A stretch of DNA of 15,144 bases. Source: Bryobacterales bacterium (lineage in GTDB: Bacteria > Acidobacteriota > Terriglobia > Bryobacterales > Bryobacteraceae). Positions 7,666 through 13,001 of the stretch are shown here, in pieces. The stretch is taken from positions 10,567-25,710 of the forward strand of contig PKZC01000433.1 in assembly GCA_003132905.1 (NCBI GenBank). Reading direction: 5' to 3'. Position numbers and translations under genes: made by a program. Positions within the stretch are counted from its first letter, which is position 1. Every line of letters begins with the position of its first letter. The notes beneath the pieces are model-generated. The model worked only from the letters and a program-made list of their open reading frames with translations. It made no database searches and was not told the origin of the DNA.

Positions 7666-8521
7666 GGATGTCGATGGCCTGTTTCAAACTCTGGATCGGA
7701 TCGCGGCCGGGCGACGGTCGAAACTCGTGCGCGATGTAGCCGGTGTATCCCAAATCCGCGATGGTCTTCGCGATGAACCGGTAATTTAGTTCCTGGGTAT
7801 CGTCGAGCTCATGACGACCCGGCACGCCTCCGGTGTGGAAGTGAGCGATGTACTGGAAATTCTGCTGGATGTTGCGAGTGACGTCGCCATCCATGATTTG
7901 CAGATGGTAGATGTCGCAGAGAATCTTGACGCGCGGCGAATTCACCCGCTTGATCACGTCCACGCCCCAGGCGATGTGATCGCAGATTTGATCCTTTCGG
8001 CCGAGGGTCGGGTCTTGGAGCTTGCTATTCATCACTTCCAGGCAGATGGTGACGTTTTTGTCTTCGGCGCGCGACTTGATGCGATTCAAAAACGCCACGG
8101 CGTTGTCCGCGCCTTCCGCGTCCGACATGCCTTTGCGCTGGCCGCCGACAGTAATAATGTTGGGGCATCCGCCCGCGGCGCATTCATCGATCCCCGTGCC
8201 GAGCGACACCAGAAACTCCTCATGAGTTTCTTTGTGTATCAGACCGTTTTCAAAACTGACGCCGCCGGGGGGCGCCATGGTTGGGATGAGGCCATATTTC
8301 TTGAGCATGGGCCAGTCTTTGGGGCCCACCAGATCGTAGCCCACGCAGCCCAGCCGTGCCGCTTCCCGGCAGCGATCTTCGAAGGACAATTTGGGATCGA
8401 AAGGGAATCCCGTAACACACTGTTTGAGGCGTCCCTTATTGGGAGCCGGCGCGGTCTGCGAGGTGGCAACGGTGGCGGCGCCAACCAGGGCAGCCGCGGA
8501 AACGAATTCTCTGCGTCGCAT
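7655..8521 (-). CDS. Tat-exported TIM-barrel sugar isomerase/epimerase, hydroxypyruvate isomerase-like
   Basis: About 288 residues. The N-terminus MRRREFVSAAALVGAATVA is a twin-arginine export signal. The mature part belongs to the xylose-isomerase-like TIM-barrel superfamily, closest in pattern to hydroxypyruvate isomerase. Probable metal/catalytic residues are E162 (ICLEVMNS), D203 and H206 (CDIYHLQIMDGDV), H229 (HFHTGGVPGRHELD) and E266 (YIAHEFRPSPGRDP). Tat-exported members of this fold are numerous in Acidobacteriota and Planctomycetota, and their substrates are mostly unknown, so the precise reaction is not assigned. An in-frame ATG at 8557 would add 12 polar residues before the Tat motif. 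ATG 8521 is preferred because the signal then begins at residue 1 and a -10-like TACAAT lies 7 nt upstream. Confidence 0.88.
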   Translation of the reverse strand: MRRREFVSAAALVGAATVATSQTAPAPNKGRLKQCVTGFPFDPKLSFEDRCREAARLGCVGYDLVGPKDWPMLKKYGLIPTMAPPGGVSFENGLIHKETHEEFLVSLGTGIDECAAGGCPNIITVGGQRKGMSDAEGADNAVAFLNRIKSRAEDKNVTICLEVMNSKLQDPTLGRKDQICDHIAWGVDVIKRVNSPRVKILCDIYHLQIMDGDVTRNIQQNFQYIAHFHTGGVPGRHELDDTQELNYRFIAKTIADLGYTGYIAHEFRPSPGRDPIQSLKQAIDILTV

Positions 8522-8528
8522 GGCTGGT

Positions 8529-8534
8529 ATTGTA
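8529..8534 (-). promoter_or_regulatory. -10 hexamer placed for leaderless mRNA of the Tat isomerase
   Basis: On the minus strand, TACAAT (five of six matches to TATAAT) ends 7 nt before ATG 8521. A transcription start at the usual distance would fall on or next to the A of the ATG. There is no Shine-Dalgarno sequence in between (the gap reads ACCAGCC). No clear -35 is seen at 17 bp. The hexamer lies inside the 12-codon extension that starts at the alternative ATG 8557, so accepting it means rejecting that longer start. Confidence 0.5.
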
Positions 8535-8571
8535 CTAATTGTTACCTCGGAGCGCATGCCCGGCGCCGCGA

Positions 8572-9147
8572 TTACAATCCGCGGCGCGCGATTTCTTCCT
8601 CGTAGGCCTTGATCGCACGGTCCACGCGATCGAACAGACCACAGAGAGTTTCTTGAGGCGTCATGGCTCGCAGTTCTTCATCGGAGAGCGTTTCCAGATG
8701 CATTTTCCACCCCGCCTCAAACTCAGCGTTGAAAAGCTCGCGTTCCAAAACGCTGGTGGCGTGAACGTTGAGATTACCTGGAACCAGGACGCGCCAGCGA
8801 TGCGTGGGAGCGGGCGCGGTGCTAATCTCCTCTTCGATCAGTTCCAACTGGCACGGTATGCCGGCGGCTTCCAAGGCTTGTTCCGCGTCCAGGACGTCGT
8901 TCGCCGGAGCTGACCCAGAGTGACCGGATCGTGAATATACTTCGGCGGCCTCATCCAGCCACTCGGGTTGGTCGACGTCGACCTGTTCCGAACGCTCAGG
9001 AGCGGCGCCCGACTGTTTTCGCCGCGCGAATTCCTGGTCGTAACACTGCTGGGCCTCGTTGACCAGTTCCGCGCGATCGATTGCCGAAAGCGCCTCGTCG
9101 GAGAGCGAGGCGTAGTGTTCGCGCAAGTATTTGACATCCACTGGCAT
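8572..9147 (-). CDS. Uncharacterised protein with possible DUF2007-like core flanked by repeated helical segments
   Basis: 191 residues with no signal peptide or membrane helix and many acidic residues. The centre (about 84-140, DVLDAEQALEAAGIPCQLEL then WRVLVPGNLNVHATSVLERE) resembles the ferredoxin-like DUF2007 'putative signal transducing protein' pattern of an alpha helix, 'aaGIp', and a late 'LlVp..da..A..vL' strand and helix. This is recognised by eye only. The N-terminal segment (11-43, HYASLSDEALSAIDRAEL ... QEFARR) and the C-terminal segment (150-190, HLETLSDEELRAM ... EEIARRG) look like two copies of one helical module. The gene begins 6 bp after the SPFH gene on the same strand, so the two are probably co-transcribed. 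Function is unknown; a cytosolic adaptor is one guess. Confidence 0.75.
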   Translation of the reverse strand: MPVDVKYLREHYASLSDEALSAIDRAELVNEAQQCYDQEFARRKQSGAAPERSEQVDVDQPEWLDEAAEVYSRSGHSGSAPANDVLDAEQALEAAGIPCQLELIEEEISTAPAPTHRWRVLVPGNLNVHATSVLERELFNAEFEAGWKMHLETLSDEELRAMTPQETLCGLFDRVDRAIKAYEEEIARRGL

Positions 9148-9153
9148 GGCGTT

Positions 9154-10062
9154 TTATCCGCTGGCTCTGTCGGCCACCAGCATGGACTCGAGAATTTGAT
9201 CGGAGACATCTTTCACCGCACTGGGCGAGTGTGCCAGAAATAACGTGTTGGTCTTGTCGTTCTCTCCAATGGATTTCAACGTGTCGAAATACTGCGTAAC
9301 CATCACCAATTGCATGACCTCTCTCGCAGAAGCTCCCTCAACGACTTTCTGAAATTGTTCGATCGAAACCTGCAGCCCCTCAATGATAGCCTTCCTTTGA
9401 TTGGCGATTCCCTGCCCCTGGAGGGCCTTGCTCTCAGCTTCCGCCTCGGCCTTTTTGACCACCAGGATTTTCTCCGCTTCGCCCCTGGCGTTGGCGGCCA
9501 CCTGTTCGCGCTGCGCGGCGTTGATATCGTTCATAGCCGATTTCACTTTTGCATCGGGAATAATATCGGTTACCAGCACATTGACGATTTCGTATCCGAA
9601 TAACGCCATGTCGGCATCCAGTTCCTGTTTAACCGCCGCGGCGATACTGGATTGCGAGGCGAACACTTCATCCAGCGTCATGCCCGGGACATGTCCCAGG
9701 ATTACCTGCTCAACATACGATTGGATCTGCGCGACAGGATCTGACAACTTGTAGTAGGCGTCGTAGACTTTTTCCGGACGAACCCGATTCTGGACCGAAA
9801 TCGGAATGGTGACGAATACGTTGTCTTTGGTCTTGGTTTCCATAGTCAGAGTGATCTGATTCACGCGCAGACTCACGGTGCCCGCAACGGAATCGACAAA
9901 TGGGCGCTTCCAGTTCAAGCCCGGCTCGGCGACTCGAAGGAACTTGCCGAATCGGGTAATGATGGCGACCTCGGCGGTACGCACGGTGAAAAAGCTTCCC
10001 AGGATCATGTAGAGCGCTATGAACGCCACGATCCCTAACGGAATCCAGTAAAGTTGGTCCAT
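9154..10062 (-). CDS. SPFH/Band 7 protein resembling plant HIR proteins
   Basis: 302 residues: a membrane helix at about 6-24, the SPFH/Band 7 domain (about 27-195), an Ala/Glu-rich coiled coil (about 183-225) and a conserved C-terminal part. Motifs LRVNQITLTMETKTKDNVFV (65-84), SAMNDINAAQREQVAANARGE (two halves, about 175-195) and VTQYFDTLKSIG (255-266) resemble the plant hypersensitive-induced-reaction subgroup more than HflK/HflC or classical flotillins. SPFH proteins form membrane-bound oligomeric cages that organise microdomains or regulate proteases; the partner here is unknown. Translation starts at ATG 10062 with a good GGAGG six bases upstream. The next gene begins 6 bp after its stop, so this is the first gene of a two-gene unit. 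Confidence 0.92.
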   Translation of the reverse strand: MDQLYWIPLGIVAFIALYMILGSFFTVRTAEVAIITRFGKFLRVAEPGLNWKRPFVDSVAGTVSLRVNQITLTMETKTKDNVFVTIPISVQNRVRPEKVYDAYYKLSDPVAQIQSYVEQVILGHVPGMTLDEVFASQSSIAAAVKQELDADMALFGYEIVNVLVTDIIPDAKVKSAMNDINAAQREQVAANARGEAEKILVVKKAEAEAESKALQGQGIANQRKAIIEGLQVSIEQFQKVVEGASAREVMQLVMVTQYFDTLKSIGENDKTNTLFLAHSPSAVKDVSDQILESMLVADRASG

Positions 10063-10077
10063 TCAGTTCCTCCAGGG

Positions 10078-10106
10078 CTTATAATTTCGAAACGAAGTTA
10101 AGTCTA
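10078..10106 (-). promoter_or_regulatory. Possible sigma-70-type promoter of the SPFH operon
   Basis: On the minus strand TAGACT (-35-like, 10106-10101) is separated by 17 bp from TATAAG (-10-like, 10083-10078). A start 7 nt downstream, near 10071, would fall inside the GGAGGA ribosome-binding site at 10073-10068 and leave a leader of about 9 nt. The elements are imperfect (four and five of six matches), so this is tentative. Confidence 0.35.
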
Positions 10107-10175
10107 TACAGGATCGTCTCAAATCGCTAGCGGCATTATGGGACAGGGGGATTTGGGTTCGGGAAGCAATTCTAC

Positions 10176-10553
10176 TTATTCAAAGAATGACACGTCCTTC
10201 ATAGGGTAATGCTTGCGATTGAGCGTCCAGAGTTGCGCCCCGCTGGCCTGGGCACCTGCGGCAATCAGCGCGTCGGCCATCTCCAGACCATGGCTCTTTC
10301 GGTACTGCCGGAGATAAGCACCGGCCTGACGTCCCGCATCTCCGTCAATCGGAGCGCAGGTCAGAGCGCGAAAGAGATTGCTAAGGGCGTCGTACTCACT
10401 GGGCCGAGCACCCGCCCAAAGTTCAGCCACGCTGACAGGCGAGCACATCACGGCAGAGCCCGACTTGCTTAATTCAATCCATCTGGAAACGATCTCCGAT
10501 TTTCGGCCGCGAGACACCTCGATCAAGATGTCTGAATCGACAAGGACGGTCAT
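10176..10553 (-). CDS. vapC: PIN-domain toxin, VapC family
   Basis: 125 residues forming a single PIN ribonuclease domain. Conserved acidic residues are D6 (VLVDSDILIE), E44 (SPVSVAELWAG) and D94 (GLEMADALIAA). The fourth position, in WTLNRKHYP near residue 115, carries His in place of Asp, as in other VapC proteins that end in an 'NxKHFP' motif. VapC toxins are Mg-dependent RNases, usually cutting tRNA or rRNA, and are blocked by their cognate VapB. The ATG overlaps the antitoxin stop codon by 4 bp (ATGA), giving translational coupling. The order, antitoxin then toxin, is standard. The RNA target cannot be read from the sequence. Confidence 0.93.
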   Translation of the reverse strand: MTVLVDSDILIEVSRGRKSEIVSRWIELSKSGSAVMCSPVSVAELWAGARPSEYDALSNLFRALTCAPIDGDAGRQAGAYLRQYRKSHGLEMADALIAAGAQASGAQLWTLNRKHYPMKDVSFFE

Positions 10554-10807
10554 TTCTTATAGAGCCGTTCGAGCCGATCGCCACGGCGAAGGCTCCGGAC
10601 GTACTCGACGGAGGCCGCGGGGTCGGAGCGTTCTTTCCGGATACCAACGAATTCCTGCATCGCTTTGGCCTGTTCATCCCGTTGCCCGAAGTAGCGCGCG
10701 CGAATTGCTTCCCGCACCAGTTCTGATACGGTGGTCTTTTGGCTGCGGGCGCGAGCATGCAGCGCGCTCCACAAGTGGTCGTCGAGGTAGAGTTGAGTTC
10801 GCCTCAC
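10550..10807 (-). CDS. vapB: Ribbon-helix-helix antitoxin, VapB family
   Basis: About 85 residues. The N-terminus MRRTQLYLDDHLWSALHARA is a ribbon-helix-helix DNA-binding module, followed by the helix around TTVSELVREAIRARYFG. The charged C-terminal half (about 46-85) is the expected toxin-binding arm. VapB binds VapC and represses its own operon. I chose GTG 10807: it begins the RHH strand directly and lies 7 nt after a perfect TATAAT. An upstream in-frame ATG at 10906 would add 33 residues translated across the palindrome and both promoters, which is implausible. The stop overlaps vapC by 4 bp. The likely operator is the 21-bp palindrome that overlaps the first bases of this gene. Confidence 0.87.
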   Translation of the reverse strand: MRRTQLYLDDHLWSALHARARSQKTTVSELVREAIRARYFGQRDEQAKAMQEFVGIRKERSDPAASVEYVRSLRRGDRLERLYKK

Positions 10808-10826
10808 GATGTATATTATACATCGT
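10806..10826. promoter_or_regulatory. Perfect 21-bp palindrome, likely VapB/VapBC operator
   Basis: Two 10-bp arms, ACGATGTATA and TATACATCGT, are exact reverse complements around one central base at 10816. The palindrome contains the minus-strand TATAAT -10 of vapB (10820-10815), and its left edge enters the GTG start codon (10807-10805). A bound repressor would block both polymerase and the start site. AT-rich palindromes of the TGTATA...TATACA kind are typical operators for ribbon-helix-helix antitoxins; binding here is inferred. Confidence 0.85.
10815..10820 (-). promoter_or_regulatory. vapBC -10 element positioned for leaderless mRNA
   Basis: A perfect TATAAT on the minus strand, seven bases before the vapB GTG at 10807, with no Shine-Dalgarno sequence between. 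At 17 bp upstream the minus strand reads TGTCAA, a poor -35. The predicted transcription start falls on or beside the start codon. Confidence 0.65.
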
Positions 10827-10837
10827 CTATAATCGCC

Positions 10838-10865
10838 TTGACATATTCCTATATCGGAATACAAT
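10838..10865 (+). promoter_or_regulatory. Strong sigma-70-type promoter of the arsR operon
   Basis: A perfect TTGACA (10838-10843), a 16-bp spacer, and TACAAT (10860-10865, five of six). The hexamer ends 6 nt before the GTG at 10872, so the expected transcription start coincides with the start codon. The sequence between, AACCAT, contains no Shine-Dalgarno motif. This is the best promoter match in the window. Confidence 0.8.
10844..10861. promoter_or_regulatory. Inverted repeat inside the arsR promoter spacer, likely ArsR operator
   Basis: TATTCC (10844-10849) and GGAATA (10856-10861) form perfect 6-bp arms around TATATC. The repeat fills the gap between -35 and -10, starting directly after TTGACA and running into TACAAT. 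An 18-bp dyad in this position suits autorepression by the ArsR-family dimer encoded immediately downstream. Binding is inferred. Confidence 0.7.
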
Positions 10866-10871
10866 AACCAT

Positions 10872-11207
10872 GTGCCCCGTGCCGCCACCACATCCGACGC
10901 CTTCAACGCAGTGGCCGAACCCCGGCGGCGGGAGATTCTGAGCTATCTCGCGCTGAAAGAGCGGCCGGTAGGGGATATTGTAAAGTCGCTGCGGCTAGAG
11001 CAGCCTTCGGTGTCAAAACATCTGCGGGTGCTCAAAGACGTGGGGCTGGTACACGTGCGGCGCGCTGGACGCCAGGCATTTTATCGAACCAATGCCGAAG
11101 CCATCCGGCCGCTGCACGAGTGGACAAGCACGTTTGAGCGCTACTGGGTGAATCAACTAAGCCGCATTAAAGAACGAGCGGAAAAGAAAGCCAAGGAGGA
11201 AGCATGA
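10872..11207 (+). CDS. ArsR/SmtB-family winged-helix transcriptional regulator
   Basis: 111 residues. A compact winged helix-turn-helix with N-terminal SDAFNAVAEPRRREILSYLA, recognition-helix region EQPSVSKHLRVLKDVGLV (43-60), wing VHVRRAGRQAFYR, and a basic C-terminal helix ending in Lys/Glu-rich residues. It contains no cysteine and no obvious metal-site histidine pattern, so it belongs to the non-metal ArsR group usually encoded beside SRPBCC/AHSA1 genes. It probably represses its own operon through the inverted repeat in the promoter spacer; the ligand is unknown. GTG 10872 gives the correct family N-terminus. An ATG at 10870 is in another frame that closes after 24 codons. The stop overlaps the next gene's ATG (ATGA). 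Confidence 0.9.
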   Translation: MPRAATTSDAFNAVAEPRRREILSYLALKERPVGDIVKSLRLEQPSVSKHLRVLKDVGLVHVRRAGRQAFYRTNAEAIRPLHEWTSTFERYWVNQLSRIKERAEKKAKEEA

Positions 11208-11653
11208 ACGCAACAGCACAAGCCATGGATCATTTGACGTTAAACATCACGCAGGAAATTCACGTCAGCGCATCGCTGGACACAACATTCGAAGCGCTGC
11301 TGGAAGAGATTGGGCCACACAACACGTCGGGCGATGGAAAACCCATGCCGATGAAGATTGAAGCGTGGCCGGGCGGCCGGTGGTATCGAGACCTCGGCAA
11401 TAACGACGGGCATTTGTGGGGACATGTGCAATCCATTAAGCGCCCGGGGTTGCTCGAAATCTACGGCCCTTTATTCATGTCTTATCCCGCCATTTCAACT
11501 GTGCAATACCGGCTCAGCGAGGTGGATGGCGGAACGCTGATTAAGTTCCAGCATTCGGCGCTCGGGCTCATTCACGAGGACCACAGGAAAAACGTCTCGA
11601 AGGGGTGGGCCGGGCTGCTGGATCGCGTCCGGACACGCGCGGAAGGGAAATAA
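11204..11653 (+). CDS. SRPBCC/AHSA1-like protein
   Basis: 149 residues with the START/Bet v 1-like helix-grip fold: ITQEIHVSASLDTTFEALLEE at the N-terminus (in two halves), a Gly/Trp-rich core (EAWPGGRWYRDLGNNDGHLWG), the strand GGTLIKFQHSALG, and a final long helix GWAGLLDRVRTRAEGK. This fold makes a hydrophobic cavity for small ligands; the ligand here is unknown. It is the usual companion of ArsR-type regulators of this group and might handle the same compound. It overlaps arsR by 4 bp and has a strong AGGAGG ribosome-binding site inside the arsR 3' end. A second in-frame ATG at 11225 is possible but the first is better supported. Confidence 0.87.
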   Translation: MNATAQAMDHLTLNITQEIHVSASLDTTFEALLEEIGPHNTSGDGKPMPMKIEAWPGGRWYRDLGNNDGHLWGHVQSIKRPGLLEIYGPLFMSYPAISTVQYRLSEVDGGTLIKFQHSALGLIHEDHRKNVSKGWAGLLDRVRTRAEGK

Positions 11654-11664
11654 TTCGGCACGCC

Positions 11665-12456
11665 ATGGCGAAGATTGAAACGGAACACAAAGTAGTGTCG
11701 CGGGCCGAATGGATTGAGGCGCGCAAGGATTTGCTGGCCAAAGAAAAGGAGTTCACCCATCAGCGCGATGCGGTGAGCGAAGAACGCCGTAAACTGCCGT
11801 GGGTGAAGGTGGACAAAGAATACATCTTCGATACGCAAGGCGGAAAGAAGACCTTGTCCGATCTTTTCGGCCGTAACAGACAGTTAATTGTGTACCACTT
11901 CATGTTCGGCCCTGGATGGGAAGAGGGTTGTCCGAGTTGCTCATTCCTGGCCGACCGTTTCGAAGGTCCGGCAATTCACCTGCCGCATCGCGATGTGACG
12001 TTCCTGGTGGTTTCGCGCGCGCCGCTGGCACAGATCGAAGCGTACAAGAAACGCATGGGCTGGCGCTTCCCGTGGGTGTCGTCTTATGAGAACGAATTCA
12101 ACGCCGACTATCACGTGTCGTTTACCAAGGACGAACTCGCCAAGGGCAAGGTGTACTACAACTACGAAGAGACCGAGTTTCCGAGCGAAGAGCGTCCTGG
12201 CGTCAGCGTGTTTTACAAGGACGGGACGGGCGCTGTGTTCCACACGTATTCCTCTTACTCGCGCGGCCTGGACATGTTCATCGGCGCGTACAATTTTCTG
12301 GACATTACACCGAAAGGGCGCGACGAGGCCGCGTTCAAGCACGGCATGGCGTGGGTGCGTCATCACGATAAATACGTGGATGGCGAACTAGTGGATTTGA
12401 CGAAACCTTATTCGCAACCGAAGAAATTATCCGCAAGTGAAGGAGACATGAAATGA
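11665..12456 (+). CDS. DUF899 family thioredoxin-fold protein
   Basis: About 263 residues. It opens with EHKVVSRAEWIEARKDLLAKEKE and carries RDAVSEERRKLPWVKVDKEY, both characteristic of DUF899. The motif FMFGPGWEEGCPSCSFLAD contains a CxxC pair, C89 and C92, in a thioredoxin-like setting; SVFYKDGTGAVFHTYSSYSRG further on is another family signature. A redox or thiol-dependent role is plausible but no reaction is established. ATG 11665, 11 bp after the SRPBCC stop, gives the family N-terminus; upstream in-frame codons to 11605 would overlap the SRPBCC gene. The stop overlaps the DinB-like gene by 4 bp (ATGA), so it is third in a four-gene operon. Confidence 0.9.
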   Translation: MAKIETEHKVVSRAEWIEARKDLLAKEKEFTHQRDAVSEERRKLPWVKVDKEYIFDTQGGKKTLSDLFGRNRQLIVYHFMFGPGWEEGCPSCSFLADRFEGPAIHLPHRDVTFLVVSRAPLAQIEAYKKRMGWRFPWVSSYENEFNADYHVSFTKDELAKGKVYYNYEETEFPSEERPGVSVFYKDGTGAVFHTYSSYSRGLDMFIGAYNFLDITPKGRDEAAFKHGMAWVRHHDKYVDGELVDLTKPYSQPKKLSASEGDMK

Positions 12457-12959
12457 GCAAGATGATGGATCCGATTCTGGGCGAATTCCAGCAGGAGGCC
12501 GCCACCACTAAGCGGGTGCTCGATCGAGTCCCGCCCGACAAACTGGCATGGAAGCCCCACCCGAAATCGATGTCGCTGGGTCAATTGGCCATGCACGTGG
12601 CGACAATTCCCGGACAGATGTCGATGATGGCGCAGGCTGACGAGTTCGAAATCAGTCCGCAGGCTTTCAATCAGCCCGGCCCGAAAGATCTAGCCGAAAT
12701 TACGGCCGCGCTCGACTCCGGCGTCAAGACCGCGCAAGAGTACCTTGGCGGCGTCAGCGACTCGGCTGCCGTGGGGAATTGGAAACTTACGGCGAACGGC
12801 AAGCAAATCGTGGCCATGCCTCGCGTTGCGATGATCCGAGCCTTCATGCTGAACCACTGGTTTCATCATCGCGGGCAATTGTCAGTGTATTTACGATTGC
12901 TGGATGTTCCAGTTCCGACGATTTACGGGCCCAGTGCGGACGAAAACCCGTTTGGCTGA
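12453..12959 (+). CDS. DinB-like metal-binding four-helix protein
   Basis: 168 residues with the DinB/YfiT four-helix bundle pattern. The metal triad is H48 (GQLAMHVA), H135 and H139 (NHWFHHRGQLSVYLR), spaced as in the family. The protein ends with VPTIYGPSADENPFG, typical of this group. Many members are thiol-dependent transferases or are of unknown function; this is not the Y-family DNA polymerase also called DinB. It overlaps the DUF899 gene by 4 bp and is last in the ArsR operon. AAGGAG lies in front of the start within the end of the DUF899 gene. The pairing of a CxxC protein with a DinB-like protein hints at thiol or small-electrophile chemistry, which is inference. Confidence 0.92.
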   Translation: MSKMMDPILGEFQQEAATTKRVLDRVPPDKLAWKPHPKSMSLGQLAMHVATIPGQMSMMAQADEFEISPQAFNQPGPKDLAEITAALDSGVKTAQEYLGGVSDSAAVGNWKLTANGKQIVAMPRVAMIRAFMLNHWFHHRGQLSVYLRLLDVPVPTIYGPSADENPFG

Positions 12960-12989
12960 ACCTTTGGGAACATTTCCGCGGAAGCTGCG

Positions 12990-12995
12990 TAGAAT
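12990..12995 (+). promoter_or_regulatory. -10 hexamer placed for leaderless mRNA of the glycosyltransferase
   Basis: TAGAAT (five of six) ends 6 nt before ATG 13002, and no Shine-Dalgarno sequence lies between (AGGCTG is too close). GGAACA (12967-12972) at a 17-bp spacing is a weak -35 candidate. A 10-bp palindrome, TTCCGCGGAA (12974-12983), sits in the spacer. Confidence 0.5.
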
Positions 12996-13001
12996 AGGCT
13001 G

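Noticed and set aside
7811..8605. A 264-codon open frame on the + strand
   Set aside because: It lies antisense to the Tat isomerase gene, whose protein has clear family motifs; the + frame product has no recognisable domain.
10063..10175. Possible insertion-sequence remnant or att site between the SPFH gene and vapC
   Set aside because: No paired terminal inverted repeats, target-site duplication or transposase remnants could be seen.
10378..10941. A 187-codon + strand frame running antisense to vapBC and into arsR
   Set aside because: It would cross two promoters and both dyads, and the vapBC and arsR products are recognisable families.
10870..10943. ATG at 10870 as a start for the regulator
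   Set aside because: Its frame closes after 24 codons; the ArsR protein is in the frame of the GTG at 10872.
12974..12983. TTCCGCGGAA palindrome as an operator for the glycosyltransferase
   Set aside because: Ten-bp GC-rich palindromes are common by chance here, and no regulator gene is associated with it.
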